DNA of 14,196 bases from Gracilibacteraceae bacterium (GCA_031255985.1 JAIRRL010000194.1:1-14196); one strand, 5' to 3'; positions 1-7,947 are shown, counted from the stretch's first letter. The notes: generated from the sequence alone by a model not told the origin. Translations and numbers: made by a program.

Positions 1-1
1 C

Positions 2-1273
2 TTCGCGGGAACCGAACCGGAAGGCTCGTCCGCCGGGGCGCAGGCCCGCGGCGGGATAAACCCGGCTGAGGCGGAGTCCGGGCCGGCGGGCGTCTCCGTC
101 CGGCCGGAAGCGGCGGGCGGACGCCTGCCGGCGGAATACGTTGATCCGGCGGGCGGACTCTGCCTCCTGCCCCACAGCGGGCCCGACAGCCTCCTGACCG
201 CCAGGGCTGTCGCCGCCGCCCCCGGTTGCGTGAACCCGGAGCAAACGCGGGAGTATTTCTACGGTATATTATCCCAAGGCGGCGCCGAGCCGGCCGAAAC
301 CGCCGCCGCCTATCTGGGGCTTTCCGCCCTCGGCGCGCCGGTGCTGACGGATATTCACGCCCTCCTGCCCAACCGCGGGGCGGAGTTTAGCCTGCGGGAC
401 TGCCTGCGCCTGGCGGCCGGGCTGGCTTTGCTCGGCGACGGCGCGGGCGCGGCCGCCTGGTATGAGGAATTCATCGCCCCGCTGGCCGTCGCCGCGGACG
501 AGACGCTGTTCATCGACGCCGGCGCGGGCGACGCCGAGGATATCTACGCCCTGACGGCGGAAGCCGCCATGCTGGCGAGCCTGACCGGACACAGCCAGGC
601 CGCTCCCCTGCTGGTTTATGTACTTGAGCGGGAGGGCGCCTATTCCCCCCTATTTGAGCTGATGACCGTTTTGCGCCTCACTCCGGCCCCGGCCGGCGGC
701 GGCGCGGTTCTCAGGTATAAAACCGCCAGCGGCGAGGTCTCGGTTGATCTGGGGGCCGAAGCGGTACACCGGCTCAGTCTGAGCCAAAAGCAGCTTACGG
801 CGGCCGGCTTCCGAGCCGAGGGCGACGTCAGAGCCGCCGCGCTCCATCCCGCCGCCGCCGGTCTTTCCCCCGACAGTTCCGGCAAGATAACCATAACCAA
901 AACCTATGTGCCGCGCGGCGGCCTCATCCAGGTGACTATTGACGTTCATTTGCAAAACAACGCCCCCCTCCCGCTCTACACCCTCGCGGACACGCTGCCC
1001 GCCGGTCTGCGTTTCGCCGGCGTGGAAGCCGGCGGGCAAGGTGATTGGTATTTGAGCGGCGAAAACGGAGGGCGCGTTGATTTTGTCCTCAACCGCGTCC
1101 GCGAGAACGAGGGGGCGCAAATAGAAATTCTGGCCGATTTCCAAGTGACTTATCTGGCCCGCGCCGTCCTGCCCGGAGAGTTCCTCGCCGACAGCGCCGA
1201 GGCGCGCCACGCGGACAGCGGGCTGCGCGGAGCGACCGTCCCCGTACTTCAGACGTTCCAGCTGGCGAGATAA
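2..1273 (+). CDS. C-terminal part of a large alpha-2-macroglobulin-like surface/secreted protein (5' partial)
   Basis: The frame is open from the left window edge, so the start lies upstream; the GTG at 230 is probably internal. About 423 residues are visible. The first ~230 are Ala/Leu/Gly-rich helical segments with spacing like an alpha/alpha-toroid. The last ~130 look like beta-sandwich: they begin near 'ITKTYVPRGGLIQVTIDV', contain 'LPAGLRF' and end with 'YLARAVLPGEFLADSAEA'. In bacterial alpha-2-macroglobulins a toroidal thioester domain is followed by a C-terminal domain with similar 'LPAG' and 'AR..xPGeF' motifs. In that family the protein sits in the cell envelope and traps proteases. 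No thioester CxEQ motif or signal peptide is visible, because the N-terminal part is missing. A DUF11-type or other repetitive surface protein is an alternative. The stop lies inside the 3' end of the opposing ahcY gene. Confidence 0.55.
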   Translation, partial: FAGTEPEGSSAGAQARGGINPAEAESGPAGVSVRPEAAGGRLPAEYVDPAGGLCLLPHSGPDSLLTARAVAAAPGCVNPEQTREYFYGILSQGGAEPAETAAAYLGLSALGAPVLTDIHALLPNRGAEFSLRDCLRLAAGLALLGDGAGAAAWYEEFIAPLAVAADETLFIDAGAGDAEDIYALTAEAAMLASLTGHSQAAPLLVYVLEREGAYSPLFELMTVLRLTPAPAGGGAVLRYKTASGEVSVDLGAEAVHRLSLSQKQLTAAGFRAEGDVRAAALHPAAAGLSPDSSGKITITKTYVPRGGLIQVTIDVHLQNNAPLPLYTLADTLPAGLRFAGVEAGGQGDWYLSGENGGRVDFVLNRVRENEGAQIEILADFQVTYLARAVLPGEFLADSAEARHADSGLRGATVPVLQTFQLAR

Positions 1274-2511
1274 GCAACCTGTTCCGGCGTCAGAGCGTCG
1301 ATCTCCAGACCCAGCGCCTGTAAACGCATGGCGGATACGCGGTCGTCCAAATCTTTAGGCACCGGATAAACTTCCCCGCCCAATTTCGCGGCGTTATCTA
1401 CCAGATATTGTAAAGTCAAGGCCTGCAGAGCGAAAGACATATCCATAACTTCCGCCGGATGCCCGTCTCCGGCCGCCAGATTGACCAAACGCCCTTCGGC
1501 CAGCAAAAAGAGCCGCCGGCCGTCCGCAAGGGTGAATTCCTCTATGCCGGGTTTAAGGGGGCGGCGGCCGGCGGCCATCGCCGCGAGGGCGGTTTTATCC
1601 ACCTCCACGTCGAAATGACCGGCGTTGGCTAACAAGGCGCCGTCTTTCATCAGGGGAAAATGCTCCGAAGCGACGACATTTTTATTGCCGGTCACGGTGA
1701 TAAAAATATCAGCCAAAGTCGCCGCCCGCCGCATCGGCATGACTTCAAAGCCGTCCATCCAAGCTTCGTTGGCTTTCACGGGGTCGATCTCGCATACGAC
1801 GACCCGCGCGCCCAAGCCTTTGCCTCTGAGCGCCACTCCCTTGCCGCACCAGCCGTAACCGACCACGCAAACGGTTTTGCCGGCCACAACCAGATTGGTC
1901 GCGCGCATGACGCCATCCCAGACGGACTGACCCGTGCCGTAACGATTATCAAAGAGATACTTGCTGCGCGCGTCGTTGACGGCGATCATCGGAAAACAGA
2001 GCGCCTTTTCCGCCGCCATGCGCCGCAGCCGCAAAATGCCGGTAGTCGTTTCCTCCGCCCCGCCTTTCACTCCCGCCAGCAAATCCCGTCTCCCGGTGTG
2101 CAGCAAATGAACGAGATCGCCCCCGTCGTCAATGATATAATCAGGTTTTATCCCCAGCGCTCCTTCCAGATGGCGCTCATACTCCGCCGGCGCCGCCCCG
2201 TGGCGGGCGTGTACCTCCACCCCGCTGCGGGCAAGCGCCGCCGCTACGTCGTCCTGGGTGGAAAGCGGATTGCTGGCGCAAGCCGAGGTCAAAGCCCCGC
2301 CTTCGGCCAGCACTTGGATAAACCAGGCGGTTTTCGCTTCCAAATGCAGGCACACCGCTACTTTTTTGCCGGCAAAGGGCTGCTCGCGCCGGAAATCTTC
2401 CCGGATAGCCGCCAGCACCGGCATATGCCCTCTGACCCAGTCAATCTTAGCCTGTCCGGAGGGAGCGAGGGAAATATCCTTGATCTCGGAAGCGGCCGCA
2501 GTTGATTCCAT
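1249..2511 (-). CDS. ahcY: Adenosylhomocysteinase (S-adenosylhomocysteine hydrolase)
   Basis: This cytosolic NAD-dependent enzyme reversibly splits S-adenosylhomocysteine into adenosine and homocysteine, removing the inhibitory product of SAM-dependent methylation. The 420-residue protein shows family signatures in order: HLEAKTA (56-62), NPLSTQDD (81-88), DDGGD (128-132), GAEETTTG (151-158), KYLFDN (184-189) and the Rossmann loop GYGWCGKG (218-225). The length and the C-terminus, which lacks the Lys/Tyr-containing tail of the longer enzymes, fit the short archaeal/Thermotoga-like form. The ATG at 2511 follows an AAGGAG about 10 bases upstream. It is the last gene of the pflB-pflA-pgk-mrp-ahcY series, 30 bases after mrp, with no promoter or SAH riboswitch in that gap. 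Its 3' end overlaps the convergent upstream gene by 25 bases. Confidence 0.96.
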   Translation of the reverse strand: MESTAAASEIKDISLAPSGQAKIDWVRGHMPVLAAIREDFRREQPFAGKKVAVCLHLEAKTAWFIQVLAEGGALTSACASNPLSTQDDVAAALARSGVEVHARHGAAPAEYERHLEGALGIKPDYIIDDGGDLVHLLHTGRRDLLAGVKGGAEETTTGILRLRRMAAEKALCFPMIAVNDARSKYLFDNRYGTGQSVWDGVMRATNLVVAGKTVCVVGYGWCGKGVALRGKGLGARVVVCEIDPVKANEAWMDGFEVMPMRRAATLADIFITVTGNKNVVASEHFPLMKDGALLANAGHFDVEVDKTALAAMAAGRRPLKPGIEEFTLADGRRLFLLAEGRLVNLAAGDGHPAEVMDMSFALQALTLQYLVDNAAKLGGEVYPVPKDLDDRVSAMRLQALGLEIDALTPEQVAYLASWNV

Positions 2512-2541
2512 GATTTTCCATCTCCTTTTCCGCCGATCCTC

Positions 2542-3372
2542 TCAGACGGCGGCGATTATTTTGTCCGCAATAGCCTGAAAGGCCTCGGAGCGGTATTCTT
2601 CAATCCGGCCGCTGTCGGCGGCGGCAGTCAGGGCGGGATCCAGCGGCAAAGCCCCCAGGAAGGGGATGCCTTCGCGGGCGGCCTCCTCCTCCCCTCGCGC
2701 CTGGCCGAACAAAGGCACTTTCTTGCCGCAGTCCGGACATTGCAGCCAGGCCATATTCTCGATCAGACCGTAATTTTTCAATTTGTAAAGATTCAGCATA
2801 TGGACGGATTTGCGCACTATCATCCCGGCCAACTGCTGCGGATTGGTCACTGTCACCACTCCGGCCAGCGGGAAACTCTGGAAAACCGATATCTGTATAT
2901 CGCCCGTACCCGGCGGCAGGTCAACCAGCAGATAATCCAGCTCGCCCCAGACGACTTCCGTCCGGAACTGTTCAACCAACTGACTGACCATAGGCCCGCG
3001 CCAGACGACCGGCGTATCGTCCGTCGGGGTCATGAGGTTAAGCGACATTATCTTCAGCCCGCTTCCGGTCAGCACGGGCTCAAGCCCGTCCTCCCCGGAA
3101 GTCACACTCTCGCTCAGGCCGAACAGGCGCGGTATACTCGGCCCGGTGACGTCCGCGTCAAGGACGCCGACGCTGAATCCCTTCTCCCGCAAAGCCACCG
3201 CCAGCATGGCCGTGAGCGAAGATTTGCCCACGCCGCCTTTGCCGCTCATTATGGCTATCATGTTCTTTATATTGCTGGCTTTTTGCGCCGCCGTCAGTTC
3301 CGCCGGGGCGGAGGGGCAGCTACCGCCGCAGCTGCTCCCGGAAGGGCAGCTGTTGCATTGTTCATTTTCCAT
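2542..3372 (-). CDS. Mrp/NBP35-type P-loop ATPase, iron-sulfur cluster carrier
   Basis: A 276-residue cytosolic ATPase of the Mrp/NBP35 branch of the ParA/MinD superfamily; characterised members bind a bridging Fe-S cluster and deliver it to apoproteins. The N-terminus is cysteine-rich (C6, C9, C15, C19), followed by the deviant Walker A SGKGGVGKS (43-51), LDADVTGPSIPRLFG (71-85), the Walker B-like DLPPGTGD (151-158) and the cluster-binding CPDC (212-215). There is no N-terminal DUF59 domain, so it is the short form. TTGGAGG lies just upstream of the ATG at 3372. It sits 40 bases after pgk and 30 before ahcY, so co-transcription is likely. A plausible local client is the 4Fe-4S radical-SAM enzyme PflA, but that link is inferred from position only. 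Confidence 0.93.
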   Translation of the reverse strand: MENEQCNSCPSGSSCGGSCPSAPAELTAAQKASNIKNMIAIMSGKGGVGKSSLTAMLAVALREKGFSVGVLDADVTGPSIPRLFGLSESVTSGEDGLEPVLTGSGLKIMSLNLMTPTDDTPVVWRGPMVSQLVEQFRTEVVWGELDYLLVDLPPGTGDIQISVFQSFPLAGVVTVTNPQQLAGMIVRKSVHMLNLYKLKNYGLIENMAWLQCPDCGKKVPLFGQARGEEEAAREGIPFLGALPLDPALTAAADSGRIEEYRSEAFQAIADKIIAAV

Positions 3373-3412
3373 TTATTTCCTCCAAAAAATATTGCGGGCA
3401 AGGCGGGCGGCC

Positions 3413-4588
3413 TTATTTCAGAGCCGCGACGCCCGGCAAAATCTTGCCTTCCAAAAACTCAAGCGACGCGCCGCCGCCGGTTGAAACATGCGTCATTTTA
3501 TCCGTCAGGCCGGCTTTTTCCACCGCCGCCGCCGAATCCCCGCCGCCGACGACAGTCACGCCGGCGCAGGCCGCCATCGCTTCAGCAATAGCGTTCGTGC
3601 CGGCGGCAAAAGCGTCAATCTCAAAGACGCCCATCGGCCCGTTCCAAAGAACGGTGCGCGCCGTCCGCACGGCGGCGGTAAAAATCCGAACTGTTTCCGG
3701 CCCGATATCCAGCGCCATTTCCGCCTCCCCGATCTCGCTCACGCTTTTCACGCTGGTGGGCGCGTCGGCGCTTATCGCCGCCGCGGTCACAACGTCTACG
3801 GGCAGCAGAATTTGCATGTTTTTTTCCTCGCCCTGCCGGAGGACTTCAGCGGCAAAAGCCAGCCGTTCCTCGTCCAGCAGCGAGAGACCGACGCCGTAAC
3901 CTTTGGCTTTCAGGAAGGTGTAAGCCATTCCGCCGCCGATGATAAGCGCGTCCACCTTGGTCAGCAGGTTTTCCACGACGGCGATTTTATCCTTGACCTT
4001 GGCGCCGCCGAGAACGGCCACAAAAGGACGGTCGGGCGCGTTGAGCGCGTTGCCGAGGAAGTTCAGTTCTTTTTCCATGAGCAAACCGGCGTAGGAAGGC
4101 AGATAGGCGGCGATGCCTTCCGTAGAGGCATGGGCGCGGTGAGCGCTGCCAAAAGCGTCATTGACGTAAATATCGGCAAGCGAAGCCAGCTCACGGGCAA
4201 AATCCGGATCATTTTTTTCTTCTTCCGGATGAAAACGGAGATTTTCCAGAAGCATCACCTCGCCGGGAAGCAAAGCCGCCGCGAGTTCGGCCGTTTTCGC
4301 CCCGACGCAGTCCGGAGCCATGATGACGGGAGAACCGATCAAACGACCGAGCGCCGCCGCCGCCGGCGCCAAGGACAGTTTCATTTCAAAGCCGCCTTTG
4401 GGTCGGCCGAGATGCGAAGCGAGAATGACTTTCGCCCCGTTTTCCCGGAGATAGCGAATAGTGGGCAGCGCCGCCCTTATCCTGGTTTCATCCGTGATGC
4501 GCAGCGATTCATCCATGGGAACATTGAAGTCTACGCGCGTAAATACACGTTTGTCTCTGACTTCGGCCTGTTTCATATTAGCCGCCAT
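3413..4588 (-). CDS. pgk: Phosphoglycerate kinase
   Basis: Glycolytic enzyme transferring phosphate from 1,3-bisphosphoglycerate to ADP, giving ATP and 3-phosphoglycerate in the cytosol. The 391 residues match the usual bacterial length. Signatures in order are RVDFNVP (18-24), SHLGRPKG (58-65), ENLRFHPEE (115-123), NDAFGSAHRAHAS (143-155), GGAKVKDK (194-201), WNGPMGVFE (315-323) and GGGDSAAA (348-355). A strong GAGGAGG stands 5 bases before the ATG at 4588. The position is unusual: pgk normally clusters with gap, tpiA and gpm, but here it stands alone between pflA (39 bases upstream) and mrp (40 bases downstream). Nothing suggests damage. Whether it is the only pgk of the genome cannot be told from this window. 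Confidence 0.98.
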   Translation of the reverse strand: MAANMKQAEVRDKRVFTRVDFNVPMDESLRITDETRIRAALPTIRYLRENGAKVILASHLGRPKGGFEMKLSLAPAAAALGRLIGSPVIMAPDCVGAKTAELAAALLPGEVMLLENLRFHPEEEKNDPDFARELASLADIYVNDAFGSAHRAHASTEGIAAYLPSYAGLLMEKELNFLGNALNAPDRPFVAVLGGAKVKDKIAVVENLLTKVDALIIGGGMAYTFLKAKGYGVGLSLLDEERLAFAAEVLRQGEEKNMQILLPVDVVTAAAISADAPTSVKSVSEIGEAEMALDIGPETVRIFTAAVRTARTVLWNGPMGVFEIDAFAAGTNAIAEAMAACAGVTVVGGGDSAAAVEKAGLTDKMTHVSTGGGASLEFLEGKILPGVAALK

Positions 4589-4627
4589 ATTGCCCTCCTC
4601 AGTTTACCGTAATCGCCTAGTGGCGGT

Positions 4628-5374
4628 TTAAGTATACCATATAGGCCCCGCGCTTCGCAACGCCTGATTCGCGATCCGCTGGAGGTTTTCGAGTTCGGCC
4701 CGCTTCATGGCCGGCGTATCAGCCAGCGGAAAACTCAGGTTCATCGCCTTATATTTTACGGCGCAAATATTTTTAAAGGGCAATAATTCTATTTTTTCAA
4801 TATTTTGGAATTCACTGGCCAGACGCCCTATCGCCAAAACCTGTTCCGCCGTCGCGGTCAGGCCGGGGACTACGACATGACGAAGCCAAAGCGGCACGCG
4901 CATTTTTTCCGTCAGGCGCAAAAAATCCAAAGTCGCGCGCAGACTGCCGCCGGTATATTGCCGGTATTCCTGTTCGGAGGCAAATTTCAGATCGCAAAGA
5001 ACGAGGTCGGTCCGGCGCAGCACCCGCTCCGCCCCCCGGATATCTCCCTGGCCGGAGGTGTCAAGGGCCGTGTGGAAGCCCTCTTTTTGCAAAAGGCGGA
5101 ACAATTCCTCCACAAATTCCCATTGCAGAAGCGGTTCCCCGCCGGAAACGGTGACGCCGCTTTTTTCGCCCAAATAATTCCGGCAGCGGCGAATCTTCTC
5201 CACCACCGCCTCAGGCGCGCAGCTCTCTCCCGCCTCCGGCTCCCAGGCGTCCGGATTATGGCAGTAAAGGCAGCGCAAAAGACAGCCCTGCATGAAGACG
5301 ACATAGCGCAGGCCCGGCCCGTCCGCGCCGCCTAAACTCTGAAAACTGTGAATTCTCCCCTCGCGCGCGGCCAT
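4628..5374 (-). CDS. pflA: Pyruvate formate-lyase activating enzyme (radical SAM)
   Basis: Radical-SAM enzyme that uses a 4Fe-4S cluster and S-adenosylmethionine to place the glycyl radical on PflB under anaerobic conditions. The 248-residue protein begins with the typical GRIHSFQSLGGADGPGLR (6-23) and carries the cluster motif CLLRCLYC (C31, C35, C38), then SGGEP (77-81) and DTSG (105-108). The short length without an extra ferredoxin-like insert fits true PFL activases rather than glycerol dehydratase or benzylsuccinate activases. It starts 14 bases after the pflB stop, and the region before its ATG has no good Shine-Dalgarno, only an AGGGG about 13 bases away at the pflB stop. Translation may therefore be coupled to pflB, keeping activase below its substrate. 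pgk follows 39 bases later. Confidence 0.96.
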   Translation of the reverse strand: MAAREGRIHSFQSLGGADGPGLRYVVFMQGCLLRCLYCHNPDAWEPEAGESCAPEAVVEKIRRCRNYLGEKSGVTVSGGEPLLQWEFVEELFRLLQKEGFHTALDTSGQGDIRGAERVLRRTDLVLCDLKFASEQEYRQYTGGSLRATLDFLRLTEKMRVPLWLRHVVVPGLTATAEQVLAIGRLASEFQNIEKIELLPFKNICAVKYKAMNLSFPLADTPAMKRAELENLQRIANQALRSAGPIWYT

Positions 5375-5388
5375 GCCAGGGCAGGCCC

Positions 5389-7623
5389 CTAAACCGCTTC
5401 GTGAAAAGTTCGTTCCAACACTTCCAGGCGCTGTTCGCGGGAGAGTTTGTGGAAATTCACCGCATAGCCGGAGACCCGGATGGTCAAATTGGGATAAGCT
5501 TCCGGATCGTCATAGGCGGCTTGCAGCAGCTCCGGCTTCATCACGTTTACGTTCAGATGATGTCCCTGCTGCCTGAAATATCCGCTCAGCAAGGCGACGA
5601 GATTGGCGTAGCGTTCCTCCGCGGTTTTGCCCAGGGCGGCGGGTATGATCGAAAATGTGTTGGATATGCCGTCTTTGCAAACTTCGTATGGCAGCTTCGC
5701 CACCGAATTCATCGAAGCGATCGCCCCGTTTTTCTCTCTCCCGTGCATCGGGTTCGCGCCGGGCGCGAAAGGTTCGCCTTTTTGCCGTCCGTCCGGCGTC
5801 GCGCCGGTTTTTTTGCCGTACACTACGTTGGAAGTGATGGTCAAAATAGAGAGGGTGTGTTCGGCGTTGCGATAGGTAGGATGTTTTTTCAGTTCCGCCA
5901 GAAAAAGTTCCGCCTGTTCCCGCGCAATGCCGTCCACCCGGTCGTCGTCGTTCCCGTAAGCGGGATAGGCGCCTTCCGTCTCAAAACCGGTGATCAGCCC
6001 CCCTTCCCCGCGCACCGGCTTCACGCGGGCGTATTTTATGGCGCTCAGGCTGTCCGCCAGCACTGAGAGACCCGCCGCCCCGAAGGCCATAAAACGGTGA
6101 ACCGCAGTGTCATGCAGGGCCATTTGGGTTTTTTCGTAGGCATATTTATCATGCATATAATGGATGATGTTCATCGTGTTGACATAGGTTTTCGCCAGCC
6201 AGGCCCGGTAAGGATCCATCGCCGCGACTACCTTGTCATACTCAAGATACTCGTCTGCATAGGGTTCGCCCTCCGGCCCCGTCAGCTCGCCGGAAATCTC
6301 GTCCCGGCCGCCGTTCAAACTCATGAGCAGCATCTTGGGCAGATTCACCCTGGCTCCGAAATACTGCGTTTCCTTGCCGATGCGCATGGCGCTGACGCAG
6401 CAGGCGATGCCATAGTCGTCCCCGAACAGCGGCCGCATAATATCGTCGTTTTCATACTGGATGGCGTTGGTATCGCAGCTGACTTTCGCGATATACCGTT
6501 TAAAAGCCGCCGGCAGCCGCTCGCTCCACAATACGGTCAGGTTCGGTTCGGCCGAAGGGCCAAGATTATACAGCGTGTGAAGAATCCGGCAGCTCGATTT
6601 GGTGACCAAAGTCCGCCCGTCCTCCCCCATGCCGCCGATCGCCTCAGTGATCCACATCGGGTCGCCGCCAAAAAGCTCGTTATAGTCCGGCGTGCGCAAA
6701 TGCCGCGCCAGGCGCAGTTTGACGACAAAATCATCCAGGAGTTCCTGGACTCCGGCCTCGTCCAGCAGGCCGAGCCTTAAATCCCGCTCAAAATAGATAT
6801 CAAGAAAAGAACTCACCCGGCCCAGACTCATGGCGGCCCCGTTCTGCTCCTTGATCGCGCCCAGGTAGGCAAAATAAAGCCATTGCACCGCCTGCCGCGC
6901 GTCGAGGGCGGGCGCGGAGACGTCGCAGCCATAAGCCGCCGCCATTTCTTTGAGTTTTTTCAGGAAATTGATCTGCTGATACAATTCCTCCGATTGGCGG
7001 ATGGAGTCGCTGTCCATTACGCCCCGGCTCAGTTCATCTTTGTCCCGCTTTTTTTCGGCGATCAGCCGGTCGGCGCCGTAGAGGGCCAGCCGCCGGTAGT
7101 CGCCAATGACCCGGCCGCGGCCGTATGCGTCCGGCAGGCCGGTGATAATGCCGCAGCGGCGGGCGGCCCGGCTTTCTTCGTTGTAAACGCGAAAGACGCC
7201 TTCGTTATGGGTGGTGCGGTAGTTGAAACTATCGCGTACTTTGTCAGATATTTCGTAGCCATAGGCCCGGCAGGCGGATTCAACCATTCTCATGCCGCCA
7301 AAGGGATTGACGCCGCGCCGCAGGGGCGCGTCGGTCTGAAGCCCCACTATCAGTTCGTTTTCTCTGTCCAGGTAGCCGGGCGCGTAGCTGGTCAGGCTGG
7401 AAATCGTTTCCGTATCGATATCCAGGACGCCGCCCTTTTCCCGTTCGGCCGCCAAAAGGCTGAACAGCTTCTCTTTTACTTTTTCGGTGCGCGCGGTAGG
7501 CGGGGCGAGAAATTTTTCGTCTCCCTCGTAAGGCGCGTAGTTCTTTTGGATGAAATCCCGGACATTGATTTCATCCCGCCAGACGCCCGGCGCAAATCCT
7601 TTCCAACCGTCATGTTCCCGCAT
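5389..7623 (-). CDS. pflB: Pyruvate formate-lyase (formate C-acetyltransferase)
   Basis: Cytosolic glycyl-radical enzyme converting pyruvate and CoA to acetyl-CoA and formate without oxygen. The 744-residue product has the catalytic cysteine pair in YGIACCVSAM (C408, C409) and the glycyl-radical loop RVSGYAV (radical Gly719) near the C-terminus. SCDTNAIQYENDD (382-394) is also typical of true PFLs, as opposed to diol or glycerol dehydratases. The frame stays open further upstream, to 7746, but I place the start at 7623: the ATG there follows AGGAGG by 7 bases and gives the family's usual N-terminus (REHDGWKGF). The ATG six bases earlier is too close to the Shine-Dalgarno, and the sequence beyond it is the riboswitch/terminator leader. 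It is first in the operon, with pflA, pgk, mrp and ahcY downstream. Confidence 0.97.
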   Translation of the reverse strand: MREHDGWKGFAPGVWRDEINVRDFIQKNYAPYEGDEKFLAPPTARTEKVKEKLFSLLAAEREKGGVLDIDTETISSLTSYAPGYLDRENELIVGLQTDAPLRRGVNPFGGMRMVESACRAYGYEISDKVRDSFNYRTTHNEGVFRVYNEESRAARRCGIITGLPDAYGRGRVIGDYRRLALYGADRLIAEKKRDKDELSRGVMDSDSIRQSEELYQQINFLKKLKEMAAAYGCDVSAPALDARQAVQWLYFAYLGAIKEQNGAAMSLGRVSSFLDIYFERDLRLGLLDEAGVQELLDDFVVKLRLARHLRTPDYNELFGGDPMWITEAIGGMGEDGRTLVTKSSCRILHTLYNLGPSAEPNLTVLWSERLPAAFKRYIAKVSCDTNAIQYENDDIMRPLFGDDYGIACCVSAMRIGKETQYFGARVNLPKMLLMSLNGGRDEISGELTGPEGEPYADEYLEYDKVVAAMDPYRAWLAKTYVNTMNIIHYMHDKYAYEKTQMALHDTAVHRFMAFGAAGLSVLADSLSAIKYARVKPVRGEGGLITGFETEGAYPAYGNDDDRVDGIAREQAELFLAELKKHPTYRNAEHTLSILTITSNVVYGKKTGATPDGRQKGEPFAPGANPMHGREKNGAIASMNSVAKLPYEVCKDGISNTFSIIPAALGKTAEERYANLVALLSGYFRQQGHHLNVNVMKPELLQAAYDDPEAYPNLTIRVSGYAVNFHKLSREQRLEVLERTFHEAV

Positions 7624-7661
7624 GATCATTCCTCCTGTAAAACCACTGCGTTTTTGCAAAC

Positions 7662-7694
7662 AAAAATGGGCGACGCTTCTACCAAGCGTTGCCC
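7662..7694 (-). terminator. Intrinsic terminator of the ZTP riboswitch expression platform
   Basis: Read on the minus strand, GGGCAACGCTT (7694-7684) pairs with AAGCGTCGCCC (7678-7668) around a 5-base loop, with one A-C mismatch. It is followed by ATTTTTG (U run at 7666-7662). It lies between the aptamer and the pflB Shine-Dalgarno. Its 5' arm takes up the GGGCA of the aptamer's CTGGGCA element, so ligand binding and terminator formation should exclude each other. The predicted result is read-through when ZTP is high. Confidence 0.85.
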
Positions 7695-7770
7695 AGACGG
7701 CCGGCAAATTCAGGCGGTAAATCCCTCGTGGTACTCCACAAAACATCCGTCAGTCAGTACCGCCTCGCTC
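7690..7770 (-). ncRNA. ZTP riboswitch (pfl motif) in the pflB leader
   Basis: The minus-strand leader matches the ZTP/pfl aptamer (Rfam ZTP class) in order. P1 is GGCGGTA (7764-7758) pairing with TACCGCC (7719-7713). Inside it is the conserved CTGACTGACGG joining strand (7757-7747), a P2 hairpin GTGG-AGTA-CCAC (7739-7728) and GAGGGA (7727-7722). A linker leads to the 3' domain, GCCGGCCGTCTGGGCA (7705-7690), with the class-defining CUGGGCA. The terminator starts at the end of this element. In the known class, ZTP or ZMP binding, a sign of 10-formyl-tetrahydrofolate shortage, turns expression on. The assignment is from motif recall and hand folding, not a covariance search. Confidence 0.9.
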
Positions 7771-7781
7771 ATTCTGGTTTT

Positions 7782-7810
7782 ATTATATTTCCCGCGTCAT
7801 ATTATGTCAA
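7782..7810 (-). promoter_or_regulatory. Sigma-70/SigA consensus promoter of the pflB operon
   Basis: On the minus strand TTGACA (7810-7805) and TATAAT (7787-7782) are both perfect and separated by exactly 17 bases. Transcription would start near 7775, directly ahead of the riboswitch P1 strand, so nearly the whole leader is aptamer plus terminator. A core promoter this strong fits control after initiation, by the riboswitch. Confidence 0.92.
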
Positions 7811-7818
7811 GTCCCGCT

Positions 7819-7828
7819 GAAACGTTTC
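7819..7828. promoter_or_regulatory. Palindrome GAAACGTTTC just upstream of the pflB -35
   Basis: A perfect 10-bp palindrome ends 8 bases upstream of the -35 box of the pflB promoter. That position suits an upstream regulator, but the sequence does not match the FNR, Rex or CRP consensus and no regulator can be named. A chance palindrome is possible. Confidence 0.35.
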
Positions 7829-7947
7829 GTCATAAAATTTCCGGTTGGCGCGATTGTTCGCTTCTTCACTTGATCTGGCGGCGGATAACATATCTCACTC
7901 AAACAGTTCAGCCAACAGGCTCTTGCGCCGGCTTGTCCGCAACTGGC

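Noticed and set aside
2512..2541. SAH riboswitch before ahcY
   Set aside because: The gap to mrp is only 30 bases and contains just a ribosome site; no structured leader fits.
3488..4612. Plus-strand open frame of 374 codons opposite pgk
   Set aside because: Antisense to an intact pgk, rich in Arg and His as expected for a reverse-strand reading, with no recognisable motif.
7624..7746. N-terminal extension of PflB by 41 residues
   Set aside because: The segment is the aptamer and terminator leader; the Shine-Dalgarno lies at the 3' end of it, and PFL proteins start near the chosen Met.
7668..7770. THF riboswitch or T-box in the pflB leader
   Set aside because: The folate-aptamer and T-box (TGGN) signatures are absent; the order of P1, P2 and CTGGGCA matches the ZTP class instead.
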